A stretch of 64,000 nt of DNA from Hyphomicrobiales bacterium (GTDB lineage Bacteria > Pseudomonadota > Alphaproteobacteria > Rhizobiales > Rhizobiaceae), in the NCBI GenBank assembly GCA_900471605.1, contig UCEY01000016.1, forward strand, positions 186,001 through 250,000. Direction: 5' to 3'. Position numbers and translations under genes: made by a program. This document shows, one piece after another, positions 8,853-17,791 of this stretch; position 1 is the stretch's first letter, and each line of letters starts with the position of its first letter. The notes beneath the pieces were generated by a model, which was not told where the DNA came from, made no database searches, and was given only the letters and a program-made list of their open reading frames with translations.

Positions 8853-10430
8853 ATGTTTACAAGACGTGAAGTAGGAAGTCTCATTCTCGGCGCGGGGGCG
8901 CTGTCCATGGTCGGCAGCCTCCCGAAGGCAAATGCCGCGGACCGGCCGTCGCTGACTATCGCGGTCGACAATCTCTGGGCCAACATGGCGACCATCAACG
9001 GCATCTCGACCACGTCGCGCCGTATCTTCCCGAACTTCTACGACAACCTCGTCGACCGCGACTATATCAAGGACGAGAACGGCCTGATCTTCGCGCCGAA
9101 GCTCGCCACCAAATGGGAGCAGAACGGCAACGTCTGGAAGTTCACGCTGCGTGAGGGCGTCAAGTTCCACGACGGCACCGAGATGACGGCGGAAGACGCG
9201 GTCTTCACCCTGTCGCCGGAACGCCTCTGGGGCGCAAAGCCCTTCGAACCGCGCGGCAAGACCTTTACCGCCGGCTTCAAGCGCGTCGAGGCGACCGGCA
9301 AATACACGTTCGAGATCGAGACCGACCGTCCAGACCCGAACATCCCGAGCAAACTCACCGGCTATATCGGCTTCGTGGTGCCGAAGAAATATTACATGGA
9401 AGTCGGCGTCGACGCCTTCGGCCAGAAGCCGATCGGCACCGGTCCCTACAAGGTGACAACCTTCCGCTCCGGCGAAATCATGGTTCTCGAAGCCTTCGAC
9501 GACTATTGGGACGGCCCGCCGCCGGTCAAGCAGATCTCCTGGAAGATCGTCCCGGAATTCGCCGCCCGCATGGCCGGTCTCGTCTCCAAGGAATTCGACT
9601 TCATCGTCAACATCCCGACCGACCAGGAAGCGGCGCTCGAGAAATACCAGGGTGTCACGCTGAAGCGGGTTCTCGCCGACAACTACCCCGCCCTCGCCTT
9701 CAACACCCGTCCGGATCCGGAAGACAATCCGCTGGTCGATCCGAACCTGCGTTACGCCATGGTCCAGGCGATCGACATGAACGCCATCGTCCAGGCACTC
9801 TTCAACGGCACGACCGAACACCCGGCGGTACCGTTCAATTTCACGGAATACGGCAAGTTCTACGATCCGAAGGCGCCGGTGAAACTCCCCTACGACGTCG
9901 CGGCCGCCAAGGCGCTGGTCGCCAAGACCCAATACAAGGGCGAGAAGCTCCTCTGGCATATCACCCGCCAGTATTATCCGAACTACGAGGCGGCGGCCGA
10001 AATCATGGTCGAACAATGGCGCGAGGTCGGCATCAATGTCGAGGCGCAGATCCTCGACAATTTCGAACTCGTCTATCGCCGCCCCTACCACCTGATGAAC
10101 ATGTCGATGAGCTCGGACTTCATCCCCGGCGATCCCTACCAGCCGCTGTGGCTCGATTGGGGTCCGACCGCATCCCGCTCCACTGCCACCTGGAAGACCT
10201 GGGACCCGACCCCGGAATATCTGGCGGCAGGCAAGAAGTTCGACGAGGCGATCGAGTTCGAGGACCGCAAAAAGGCCTATCTGGAACTTTCGGACGCATG
10301 GCAGAAGGTGACGCCCGGCTACTACATGTGGAAGAGCGTCTACAACTGCGCCCACCGCGCCGGCATCCAGTTCAAGTTCAAGCCGAACGGCGAGATGCGC
10401 ATCTACGGCGATTACTTCAAGTTCGTATGA
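8853..10430 (+). CDS. ABC transporter substrate-binding protein, family 5
   Basis: Periplasmic binding protein of 525 residues. The N terminus MFTRREVGSLILGAGALS looks like a twin-arginine signal, with possible cleavage after the ANA near residue 29. Family-5 features include FTLREGVKFHDGTEMTAED near residue 95 and PIGTGPYKVTTFRSGE about residue 190. Family members carry peptides, but many bind opines, glycosides or other compounds. The stop is overlapped by the start of the creatininase-like gene, so the importer and the enzymes are co-translated. This links the cargo to amide hydrolysis. Confidence 0.93.
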   Translation: MFTRREVGSLILGAGALSMVGSLPKANAADRPSLTIAVDNLWANMATINGISTTSRRIFPNFYDNLVDRDYIKDENGLIFAPKLATKWEQNGNVWKFTLREGVKFHDGTEMTAEDAVFTLSPERLWGAKPFEPRGKTFTAGFKRVEATGKYTFEIETDRPDPNIPSKLTGYIGFVVPKKYYMEVGVDAFGQKPIGTGPYKVTTFRSGEIMVLEAFDDYWDGPPPVKQISWKIVPEFAARMAGLVSKEFDFIVNIPTDQEAALEKYQGVTLKRVLADNYPALAFNTRPDPEDNPLVDPNLRYAMVQAIDMNAIVQALFNGTTEHPAVPFNFTEYGKFYDPKAPVKLPYDVAAAKALVAKTQYKGEKLLWHITRQYYPNYEAAAEIMVEQWREVGINVEAQILDNFELVYRRPYHLMNMSMSSDFIPGDPYQPLWLDWGPTASRSTATWKTWDPTPEYLAAGKKFDEAIEFEDRKKAYLELSDAWQKVTPGYYMWKSVYNCAHRAGIQFKFKPNGEMRIYGDYFKFV

Positions 10431-11266
10431 TGGATAGCAAACGCAAGCATGCGCTGAAGGATATGACGTTCGCGGAATTCCGCGAACGTCTTTCCGAAAA
10501 GCCCGTCATCCTGCTGCCGTTCGGCAGCCAGGAGGAACAGGGACCCCACGCCCCGATGGGCGATTTCATGCTGACCGAAGCGGTGGCCGGACAAGTGGCG
10601 GAAGCCTCCGGCGCGATCGTCGCGCCGATCATTCCCTTCGGTTATGCCGATTTCTTCAAGACCATTCCGGGCGGCATCCAGTTGCGGCCCTCGACCTTCT
10701 CGGCCGTGGTCGAGGACACCGTGACCGCTTTCCTGGATCACGGCATCGAGCATATCCTGATCCTCAACGGCCATACCAGCAATGCGCCGCTCTTCGACCA
10801 GGCACTCCGCCGCATCCGTGCCGAACGCGGCGTGTCGGTCGCCTTCATCAATCTCTGGCAGGCGATCCCCGATGCGCTCTGGAAGGAGCTGCATGGTCCT
10901 TCGGTCGCGGCGGCCCGCGGCCATGGCGGCGATCCACTGACCTCGATCTACCTGCATCTCTTCCCCGAACTGATGCGCATGGATCTTGCCCGTCCCTCGG
11001 TGCGCGAAAAGGCCTTCGGCCTGCCGACCGGCGGCGTCAACAATGTCCAGTTCGAAGGAATGCCGGTGCATGTGCCGCTGAACTGCCACGAGGTGAATGC
11101 CGACGGCATGCTCGGCGGCGATCCGTTGCTCGCCAGCGCCGAAAAGGGCCAGAAGATGGTCGAACATCTGGTCGGCTTCTGCGCCCGGTTCGTGGAACAC
11201 CTGCGCCGCTGCGACATGCGCTCCGTCAAGGCCTTTTCACCGCAAGAGGAGAAGGCGGCATCATGA
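10427..11266 (+). CDS. Creatininase family amidohydrolase
   Basis: Cytoplasmic creatininase-superfamily protein of 279 residues (278 if the second ATG at 10430 is used). Family blocks are LLPFGSQEEQGPHAPMGD near residue 28, a conserved IVAPIIPFGYADFF, and LILNGHTSN about residue 105. Creatininases usually read EQHGPH at the first block; here it is EEQGPH, so one expected metal-ligand His appears to be Gln. Members hydrolyse creatinine, formamides and related cyclic or linear amides. It overlaps the binding-protein gene upstream and the ATPase gene downstream by ATGA junctions. It is therefore embedded in the importer operon and probably acts on the imported compound. Confidence 0.85.
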   Translation: MMDSKRKHALKDMTFAEFRERLSEKPVILLPFGSQEEQGPHAPMGDFMLTEAVAGQVAEASGAIVAPIIPFGYADFFKTIPGGIQLRPSTFSAVVEDTVTAFLDHGIEHILILNGHTSNAPLFDQALRRIRAERGVSVAFINLWQAIPDALWKELHGPSVAAARGHGGDPLTSIYLHLFPELMRMDLARPSVREKAFGLPTGGVNNVQFEGMPVHVPLNCHEVNADGMLGGDPLLASAEKGQKMVEHLVGFCARFVEHLRRCDMRSVKAFSPQEEKAAS

Positions 11267-12915
11267 GCAACGAACGGCTGTCCATCGAACATCTGAGCGT
11301 GCCGTTGCCGCGGGGCGCCGATCGTGCCTTCGCGGTCGAGGGTCTGTCGCTTTCGGTCAGCAAGGGCGAAATCCTCTGCATCGTCGGCGAATCCGGCTCG
11401 GGCAAGTCGCTGACTGCGCTTGCCACCATGGGCCTCCTGCCCCGCAATCTCGGACGGCCGACGGGCAAGGTTGTGTTCGAGGGCAAGGACCTGCTCACCC
11501 TCGACGAGGCGACCCGCCGCGACATCACCGGCCGGCGCATCGCCATGATCTTCCAGGAGCCGACCGCCGCCCTCAACCCGATTTTCCGGGTCGGAGAGCA
11601 GGTATCGGAAACGTTTCGCATCCACACGTCGCTCAGCCAGGCGGAGATCCGCAAGAAGGTCATCGACCTCTTCCGCGAGGTGCAGCTCCCCAATCCGGAG
11701 CAGATCTTCCATTCCTATCCGCACCAGCTGTCCGGCGGCCAGTGCCAGCGGGTAATGATCGCCACCGCGCTCGCGCTCGATCCATCGGTGCTGATCGCCG
11801 ACGAACCGACCACCGCGCTGGATGTCACCACCCAGGCACAGATCCTCAAGCTGATGCTGGAGCTTCGCGCGAGGCACGATACCGGCATCATCTTCATCAC
11901 CCATGATTTCGGCGTCGTCGCCGAGATCGCCGACCGCGTCGCCGTCATGCAGATGGGCAGGCTGGTCGAGATCGGCACCCGCGACGACATCCTCAACCAT
12001 CCGAAGGAGGACTATACCCGCCGCCTGCTCGCCGCCGTGCCGACGCTGACGCCGCGAAAGGAACGCGAAGGCCTCGGCAATCCGGTGCTGATCGCAAAAA
12101 ACATCGTCAAGACATTCACCCGCTCCGGCCTTTTCGGCGGCGGCCGCACGGTGAAGGCGGTGGACGACGTCGATATCACCATCCGCCGCGGCGAAACGCT
12201 CGGCCTGGTCGGCGAATCCGGCTCCGGCAAGTCGACGCTGGCGCAATGCGTCATCCGCCTCGTGCAGCCGGAGAGCGGTGATATCCTGATTTCCGGTGGC
12301 GATTTCGCGGGCCTTTCCGGCAAGGCGTTGCGCGAGGCGCGCCGCAAGGTGCAGATCGTTTTCCAGGACCCCTATACGGCACTCGATCCGCGCCAGAAGG
12401 TCGGCGATTCCATTGCCGAAGGCCCGGTCATCCACGGCCTCGACCGCAAGGCGGCGAGGGCCCGCGCCCTCGACCTGCTCGAAGCCTGCGGCCTCGACCG
12501 GACCTCCGCCGACCGCTTTCCGCACGAGTTCTCCGGCGGCCAAAGGCAGCGCATCTGCATCGCCCGGGCACTCGCGGTCGAACCCGAGCTGCTGATCGCC
12601 GACGAGAGCGTTTCCGCCCTTGATGTCTCGGTCCAGGCACAGGTGCTGAAACTGCTTGCCGACATGCAGGCCAGGCTCGGCTTCGGCATCCTGTTCATCA
12701 CCCACGACCTCAGGGTCGCAAGCCAGATCTGCGACAATATCGCGGTGATGAGAAACGGCCGCATCGTCGAGCGGGGCGATCCGGCATCGCTCTTCGGTGC
12801 GCCGAAGGAAACCTACACGAAGGAACTGCTCGCCGCCGTGCCCGGCAAGGGCTGGCAGCACCATGCCAGTGAGAACGAGGCCGGGACGGTAAGGTCCCGG
12901 GAGGAAACCCCATGA
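11263..12915 (+). CDS. Dipeptide ABC transporter ATP-binding protein, fused DppD-DppF
   Basis: ATPase of 550 residues containing two complete peptide-importer nucleotide-binding domains in one chain. The first has [20 protein letters not shown] and [11 protein letters not shown]; the second has [20 protein letters not shown] and [12 protein letters not shown]. In the second Walker B the usual DEP is DES. The first domain ends with the DppD/OppD C-terminal extension before the linker around residue 265. It completes the importer with the two permeases and the binding protein. The start overlaps the creatininase stop, and its own stop overlaps the next start. Confidence 0.94.
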   Translation: MSNERLSIEHLSVPLPRGADRAFAVEGLSLSVSKGEILCIVGESGSGKSLTALATMGLLPRNLGRPTGKVVFEGKDLLTLDEATRRDITGRRIAMIFQEPTAALNPIFRVGEQVSETFRIHTSLSQAEIRKKVIDLFREVQLPNPEQIFHSYPHQLSGGQCQRVMIATALALDPSVLIADEPTTALDVTTQAQILKLMLELRARHDTGIIFITHDFGVVAEIADRVAVMQMGRLVEIGTRDDILNHPKEDYTRRLLAAVPTLTPRKEREGLGNPVLIAKNIVKTFTRSGLFGGGRTVKAVDDVDITIRRGETLGLVGESGSGKSTLAQCVIRLVQPESGDILISGGDFAGLSGKALREARRKVQIVFQDPYTALDPRQKVGDSIAEGPVIHGLDRKAARARALDLLEACGLDRTSADRFPHEFSGGQRQRICIARALAVEPELLIADESVSALDVSVQAQVLKLLADMQARLGFGILFITHDLRVASQICDNIAVMRNGRIVERGDPASLFGAPKETYTKELLAAVPGKGWQHHASENEAGTVRSREETP

Positions 12916-13589
12916 AGAAATATCACGTCGGCAATGTGCCGAAACAGGTCGACCCGGAACTCATCGCCAGGTTCGAGAGCGTCGAGGTGGCGACGATCGG
13001 CCATTTCCGCCATCGCGGTTTCGTGCATCATTCGATCACCCCGGTCGTCGAGCCGGGCAGGACGCTGGTCGGCACGGCGGTGACGGTGGCCATCCCGGCG
13101 ACGGACTCCACCCTCCTCCATCATGCGGTCGGCTTGCTGCGCCCCGGCGACTTCCTGTTCGTCGACCGGCTCGGAGACGATCGCCATGCCTGCATCGGCG
13201 GCGGCGTCGCCTTTGCGATCAAGACGGCGGGCGCCATCGGTGTGGCGATCGACGGCCCCTGCACCGATGTCGAGGAAATCGTCGAACTCGGCCTGCCGTT
13301 GTGGTCGTCGGGCGTATCGGGCATCACCACAAGGCTCAACGATCTCGGCGGCTCGCTCAACCTTCCGATCTCCTGCGGCAACGTGCCGGTGCTTCCGGGC
13401 GATGTCGTGGTCGCCGATGCCAGCGGCATCGTCGTGATCCCGGTCGATGAGGCCGAAGAGGTCGTCGAGGAGGCGATCGCGCGCCAGGCACGCGCGGGCC
13501 GCAACAAGGACAAGATCGCTGCAGGCGAAAAGCTTGGCGACCTGTCGGGTGCAAGCCGAATGGTCGCCGCCGCGCTGGAGCCGAAATGA
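12912..13589 (+). CDS. RraA-like (HMG/CHA aldolase superfamily) protein
   Basis: Protein of 225 residues with the RraA/4-hydroxy-4-methyl-2-oxoglutarate aldolase fold: VVEPGRTLVGTAVTV, GGGVAFAIKTAGAIGVAIDG and WSSGVSGITTRL. In active aldolases of the family the segment after IDG reads xxRD, with a catalytic Arg and a metal-binding Asp. Here it is DGPCTDVEE (residues 114-122), so the Arg is Thr118 while Asp119 is kept. That makes ordinary aldolase activity doubtful. The start has a GGGAGGAAAC ribosome-binding site and lies in an ATGA overlap. It may have a different lyase, hydrolase or regulatory role in this pathway. Confidence 0.8.
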   Translation: MKKYHVGNVPKQVDPELIARFESVEVATIGHFRHRGFVHHSITPVVEPGRTLVGTAVTVAIPATDSTLLHHAVGLLRPGDFLFVDRLGDDRHACIGGGVAFAIKTAGAIGVAIDGPCTDVEEIVELGLPLWSSGVSGITTRLNDLGGSLNLPISCGNVPVLPGDVVVADASGIVVIPVDEAEEVVEEAIARQARAGRNKDKIAAGEKLGDLSGASRMVAAALEPK

Positions 13590-15136
13590 TGGAAAATCCG
13601 CAATACGATCACCTGCGCGTCGAGCGCGGCGTCTATCGCAAAGTGGCCGGCGTCAGCGAGCGCGGCGTCGTCACCTCCCAGCATTATGCGGCGGCCGAGG
13701 CAGGCGCAGCAGTACTTGCAGCCGGCGGTAACGCAGTAGACGCAGCCGTATCCGCTGCCTTCACCTTGCAGACCGTCGAACCCTGGATGACCAGCCTCGC
13801 CGCCTGCGGCTACATGCTGATTGCCCAGCCCGACGGAAAAGTCGAAGTCGTGGAGTTCACCGGCCGCGTGCCGTCCACGTTCGACGAGGAGTTCTACAAG
13901 CCCGATCCCAGCATCAAGACTTTCATCGGCCACCCCGCTTCGATCGACAACCGTAACGTCCGCGGCTTTACCGCCGCCGTCGTGCCCGGCTGCGTGCGTG
14001 GTTTCGCCGAAGCGCTGAAGCGTTACGGCACGATCGGCTTCGACCGGGCGCTGCAGCCCGCCATCGATCGCGCCCGCAAGGGCATGTTCGTCGACTGGCA
14101 CACGACGCTGGCGATCGCGATTGCCGAAGGCGACCTCGGTCTGGATCCCGGCGCCCGTTCGGTCTTCCTGCCAGGCGGCCATGCACCAGAGCCGGGAACG
14201 ACGCTGCCGCTCGACCGGCTTGCCAAAACACTGGAACGTCTCGCGGGCGAAGGCCCGGACGCGCTCTACGGCGGCGCGATCGGCGAGATGCTGGTCGCCG
14301 ACCTCAATGCCGGCGGCAGCTCGATCACGCTGGAGGACCTGGCCAGCTACGCCCCCCTCCTCTACCCGTCCCGGACCATGCCGCTGCAGGGCAAGACCGT
14401 GCATGTGGCGGGGGAAACCAGCGCCGGCCAGCGGCTCTTCGACGCGCTCGATCACTTCGACAGGAAGCGCGGCAAAGGCCCGGTCGACGCTGGTTTCTTT
14501 ACCGCCATGGCCGAGGCCCTCTGGGAAAGTTTCGGCGCCCATCGCAAGCGCCTCAACCCGGCCGAAACGACCAACAAAACCAGCACGACGCAGGTCAACG
14601 CCGTCGATCACGAAGGCCGGATGGTGGCGATCACCTTCACCCTGCTCAACCGGTTCGGCGCCCGGGCCCTGTCTCCCTCGACCGGCATCCTGCTCAACAA
14701 CGGCATGTCCTGGTTCGACCCGACGCCCGGCCGCGCCAATTCGCTGACGCCCAACGCCTATGCGCCAAGCAATATGTGCCCGGTGGCGATCACCGACGAA
14801 AACGGCGCTTTCGCAGCCTATGGCGCCGCCGGCGGCAATCAGATCGTTCCGTCGCTCGCCCAGCTCACCGGCATGATCCTGCATGCCGGCCTCGATATCG
14901 AGGAGGCCATGAACATGCCACGCATGACCACCGGACCGAATGCCGACATCATCGTCAATGTCGACATGCCGGCCGAGCAGATCGAAGCGCTCGAAAAGAT
15001 CGCGAAGGTGAAGCCCGCGGCAGCCGTCGTCTATCCCCGGCCCTTTGCCGCTCCAGGCATGGTCGGCAGGCGCGGCAATGCCTTTGTCGGCATGCCCGAC
15101 ATCACCTACCCCGCTGCCTATGCGGCGACAGCCTGA
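13586..15136 (+). CDS. Gamma-glutamyltransferase family protein (cytoplasmic)
   Basis: Ntn-hydrolase precursor of 516 residues containing large and small subunit regions. The start of the family is seen in GVVTSQHYAAAEAGAAVLAAGGNAVDAAVS. The autoprocessing Thr is predicted at residue 334 in KTSTTQVNAVD, where typical GGTs have TTH. The small subunit has GILLNNGMSWFDPTPG and GAAGGNQIVPSLAQ. No signal peptide is visible, unlike periplasmic GGT, so it would act in the cytoplasm after import. GGTs hydrolyse or transfer gamma-glutamyl groups. The start overlaps the RraA-like gene. Cephalosporin acylase-like activities are an alternative in this family. Confidence 0.85.
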   Translation: MMENPQYDHLRVERGVYRKVAGVSERGVVTSQHYAAAEAGAAVLAAGGNAVDAAVSAAFTLQTVEPWMTSLAACGYMLIAQPDGKVEVVEFTGRVPSTFDEEFYKPDPSIKTFIGHPASIDNRNVRGFTAAVVPGCVRGFAEALKRYGTIGFDRALQPAIDRARKGMFVDWHTTLAIAIAEGDLGLDPGARSVFLPGGHAPEPGTTLPLDRLAKTLERLAGEGPDALYGGAIGEMLVADLNAGGSSITLEDLASYAPLLYPSRTMPLQGKTVHVAGETSAGQRLFDALDHFDRKRGKGPVDAGFFTAMAEALWESFGAHRKRLNPAETTNKTSTTQVNAVDHEGRMVAITFTLLNRFGARALSPSTGILLNNGMSWFDPTPGRANSLTPNAYAPSNMCPVAITDENGAFAAYGAAGGNQIVPSLAQLTGMILHAGLDIEEAMNMPRMTTGPNADIIVNVDMPAEQIEALEKIAKVKPAAAVVYPRPFAAPGMVGRRGNAFVGMPDITYPAAYAATA

Positions 15137-15144
15137 ACGAGACC

Positions 15145-16020
15145 ATGATGACCGACATGACCTTCGCCCCCGTCGAAATCGACGGCGTCCTCAAGATCAT
15201 TCCGCCGACCGTGCCGTCCATCCCGATGGTGTTCGACTCGCCGCATAGCGGACTGACATTGCCGGATTTCGAGCGCACGGTTTCCGACGAACTGGTGCGC
15301 GTGGCGGCCGATACCTATGTCGACGACCTCTTCGGCTTCGCCCCCTCGATCGGCGCACCGCTGCTGCTGGCTCATTTCCCCCGCAGCTTTCTCGACCTCA
15401 ACCGGTCGCTGCAGGATGTCGACCTGGAAATGGTCGAAGGGCAATGGCCGCATCCGGTCCGCGACAGCGCCTCGGCCCGCCGCGGCATGGGCATCACCTG
15501 GCGTTACGCCTGGGGCGACACGCCGATGTACGGCCGCAAGTTCACGGTGAAGGAGCTCGAAGAGCGCATCGACACCTACTGGCGGCCCTATCACCGCGAA
15601 TTGGTGCGGCTGCTCGACGAGACCCATGCCGCCTTCGGCAAGGTCTATCACGTCAACTGCCATTCCATGCCGGCGATCGGCCACGTTCTCTCGCCCGACC
15701 CGGCCGGCACGGTCCGCAAGGATATCGTGGTCGGCGATTACGAAGGCCTGTCGAGCGAGCCGGACTTCGTGAAGCTCGTCGCCGAGACCCTCGAAGGTTT
15801 TGGCTATTCGGTCTCGCTCAACGTGCCCTTCAAAGGCGCGGAGCTGGTCTCGGCGTATTCCGCGCCGGCAAGAAACCGCCACAGCATCCAGATCGAGCTC
15901 AACCGCAAGCTCTACATGGACGAGGAGACCCGCGAGAAGATCGCGGGTTATGACGAGTTGAAGGCCAACCTCGCCAGGCTCGGCACGGTCATGCGAAACT
16001 ATGTGACAAGCAAGGCCTGA
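15145..16020 (+). CDS. N-formylglutamate amidohydrolase family protein
   Basis: Predicted zinc-dependent amidohydrolase of about 291 residues, matching the N-formylglutamate amidohydrolase (HutG-like) family. Motifs are MVFDSPHSGLTLPDF near residue 28, DTYVDDLFGFAP, HFPRSFLDLNRS, YHVNCHSMPAIG and late SIQIELNRKLYMDE. The family cleaves N-formylglutamate to formate and glutamate. No histidine-degradation genes are nearby, so in this operon it may free glutamate from another N-acyl glutamate. Two adjacent ATGs (15145 and 15148) follow a weak ACGAG site. It is the last gene of the importer operon and convergent with maiA. Confidence 0.87.
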   Translation: MMTDMTFAPVEIDGVLKIIPPTVPSIPMVFDSPHSGLTLPDFERTVSDELVRVAADTYVDDLFGFAPSIGAPLLLAHFPRSFLDLNRSLQDVDLEMVEGQWPHPVRDSASARRGMGITWRYAWGDTPMYGRKFTVKELEERIDTYWRPYHRELVRLLDETHAAFGKVYHVNCHSMPAIGHVLSPDPAGTVRKDIVVGDYEGLSSEPDFVKLVAETLEGFGYSVSLNVPFKGAELVSAYSAPARNRHSIQIELNRKLYMDEETREKIAGYDELKANLARLGTVMRNYVTSKA

Positions 16021-16038
16021 GTTCAGTGACCTGAAGAT

Positions 16039-16689
16039 CTAACGCGCCGCCTTGTCGGGATGAGCATTGTCGGGATGCGCATCGGCAAACGGTTTCAGCC
16101 CGGCGCAGCGGTCGGCGATTGCGACGAGCGTCGGGCAGGCCGAGAGATCGACGCTCCACCGCCGCGCATTGTAGACCTGCGGCACGAGGCAGATATCCGC
16201 CATGCTCGGCCGCTCGCCATGGCAGAACGTGCAGGTTGAAGGTGAAGCCAGAAGCGTCTCGAAGGCGGCCAGCCCCTCGCCGATGAACTTCTGCATCCAG
16301 GCGATCCGCGTTTCATCGCCGCCGCCGGTCAGTGACATGACATGGCCCGTAACGTTGAGATTGCAGACCGGGTGGATTTCCATGGCAATGACATAGGAGA
16401 GCGCCCTCACCCGCTGCCGGCCGGCGGGATCGCCCGGTAGAAAGGCCCCGCCGCGCGTCTCATCGAGATATTCGATCACGGAGAGCGACTGGGTGAAACT
16501 GTGGCCGTCGATCTCCAGTACCGGCACCAGCCCCTGCGGATTGCGTTGCAGATGCTCCGGCGACCGGTGCGCCTTGGCGAGGAGATCGACAGGCACCGAA
16601 CGGAACGTCTCGCCAAGCATGTTGAGGGCGATCCTCAGCCGATAACTGGCGGAGGACCGCCAGTAGTCGTAGAGCAGCGTCTCGCTCAT
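16039..16689 (-). CDS. maiA: Maleylacetoacetate isomerase (zeta-class glutathione S-transferase)
   Basis: Enzyme of 216 residues converting maleylacetoacetate to fumarylacetoacetate with glutathione, the penultimate step of tyrosine breakdown. It starts with the zeta-class signature YWRSSASYRLRIALN, holding the catalytic Ser. The thioredoxin-like half (NPQGLVPVLEIDG) is followed by SVIEYLDE and the C-terminal helical domain (PSMADICLVPQVYNARR). The ATG overlaps the fahA stop. It is the last gene of the hmgA-fahA-maiA transcript. Confidence 0.93.
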   Translation of the reverse strand: MSETLLYDYWRSSASYRLRIALNMLGETFRSVPVDLLAKAHRSPEHLQRNPQGLVPVLEIDGHSFTQSLSVIEYLDETRGGAFLPGDPAGRQRVRALSYVIAMEIHPVCNLNVTGHVMSLTGGGDETRIAWMQKFIGEGLAAFETLLASPSTCTFCHGERPSMADICLVPQVYNARRWSVDLSACPTLVAIADRCAGLKPFADAHPDNAHPDKAAR

Positions 16690-17705
16690 CACGCCTTCTC
16701 GTATTTCGTCACGGTCTGTTCGATCGCGCCGAAGATCGAATGCCCCTTGTCGTCCTTCATCTCGATCCGGACCGTATCGCCGAAATGCAGGAACGGCGTT
16801 TTCGGAGCTCCAAGATTGATCGTCTCGATGGTGCGGACTTCGGCAATGCAGGAATACCCGGCGCCGCCATCGGCAACCGGCTTGCCGGGACCGCCGTCGA
16901 GCTTGTTGGAGACAGTGCCCGAACCGATGATCGTGCCCGCCACCAGCGGCCGGGTCTTCGCCGCATGGGCGATCAGCTGCGGGAAATCGAAGGTCATGTC
17001 GATACCGGCATTGGCGCGGCCGAAGGGCTTGCCGTTGAGATCGACCTTGAGCGGCAGGGAAAGCTTGCCGCCATCCCAGGCGGAACCCAGCTCGTCCGGC
17101 GACACCGCGACCGGCGAAAAGGCCGAGGACGGCTTCGACTGGAAGAAACCGAAACCCTTGGCGAGTTCCGAAGGGATCAGCCCACGCAGCGACACATCGT
17201 TGACGAGAAGCACGAGGCGGATCGCCTCGCGCGCCTCTTCGGGAGAAGCGCCCATCGGCACGTCGCCGACGATCACGGCGATCTCGCCTTCCATGTCCGC
17301 ACCCCAGGCCTCGTCGCCGAGCAGGATCGGATCGCGGGGACCGAGGAAACTGTCGGAGCCACCCTGATAGATCAGCGGATCGGTCCAAAAACTTTCCGGC
17401 ATGTCGGCATTGCGCGCCCGGCGCACCAGTTCGACGTGGTTGAGGTAGGCCGATCCGTCAGCCCACTGGTAGGCGCGCGGCAGCGGCGATGCCGCATCAT
17501 GTTCGTGGAAACGAATGGTCGGCTGCGCACCAGTCTCGATACCCTCCGCGACCCGCTCGAGCCGCGGACCGACATATGCCCAGTCGTCCAGCGCCGCCTG
17601 GAGGGTGCGGGCGATATGGCCGACCTCCGAGCATTGGGTCAGGTCCTTCGAGACGACGACCAGGCGGCCGTCGCGGGTGGAATCCTTCAATGTCGCGAGC
17701 TTCAT
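16689..17705 (-). CDS. fahA: Fumarylacetoacetate hydrolase
   Basis: FAH-family hydrolase of 338 residues that splits fumarylacetoacetate into fumarate and acetoacetate. Metal-site residues are in the DMEGEIAVIVGDVP segment and in VLLVNDVSLRGLIPSELAKG. The FAH core follows with GTIIGSGTVSNK and FLHFGDTVRIEM near the end. The first ~100 residues are the N-terminal domain found in bacterial FahA. It lies between hmgA, 86 bases upstream, and the overlapping maiA. This gene order identifies it as pathway FahA rather than one of the many other FAH-domain isomerases. Confidence 0.92.
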   Translation of the reverse strand: MKLATLKDSTRDGRLVVVSKDLTQCSEVGHIARTLQAALDDWAYVGPRLERVAEGIETGAQPTIRFHEHDAASPLPRAYQWADGSAYLNHVELVRRARNADMPESFWTDPLIYQGGSDSFLGPRDPILLGDEAWGADMEGEIAVIVGDVPMGASPEEAREAIRLVLLVNDVSLRGLIPSELAKGFGFFQSKPSSAFSPVAVSPDELGSAWDGGKLSLPLKVDLNGKPFGRANAGIDMTFDFPQLIAHAAKTRPLVAGTIIGSGTVSNKLDGGPGKPVADGGAGYSCIAEVRTIETINLGAPKTPFLHFGDTVRIEMKDDKGHSIFGAIEQTVTKYEKA

Positions 17706-17791
17706 GAATGAGTGTTTCCCGTTTTATCGTTGGTATTGCCCACAGAATGTGTGGAGATCGCGCAAGAAGGCAACCGGAATGTAGCGCCGCC

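Noticed and set aside
10948..12864. Minus-strand open frame opposite the fused DppD-DppF ATPase
   Set aside because: It mirrors the ATPase codons, shows no family motif and overlaps well-supported genes.
13121..14884. Minus-strand open frame opposite the RraA-like and GGT genes
   Set aside because: Both plus-strand genes are strongly supported; this is a GC-driven shadow.
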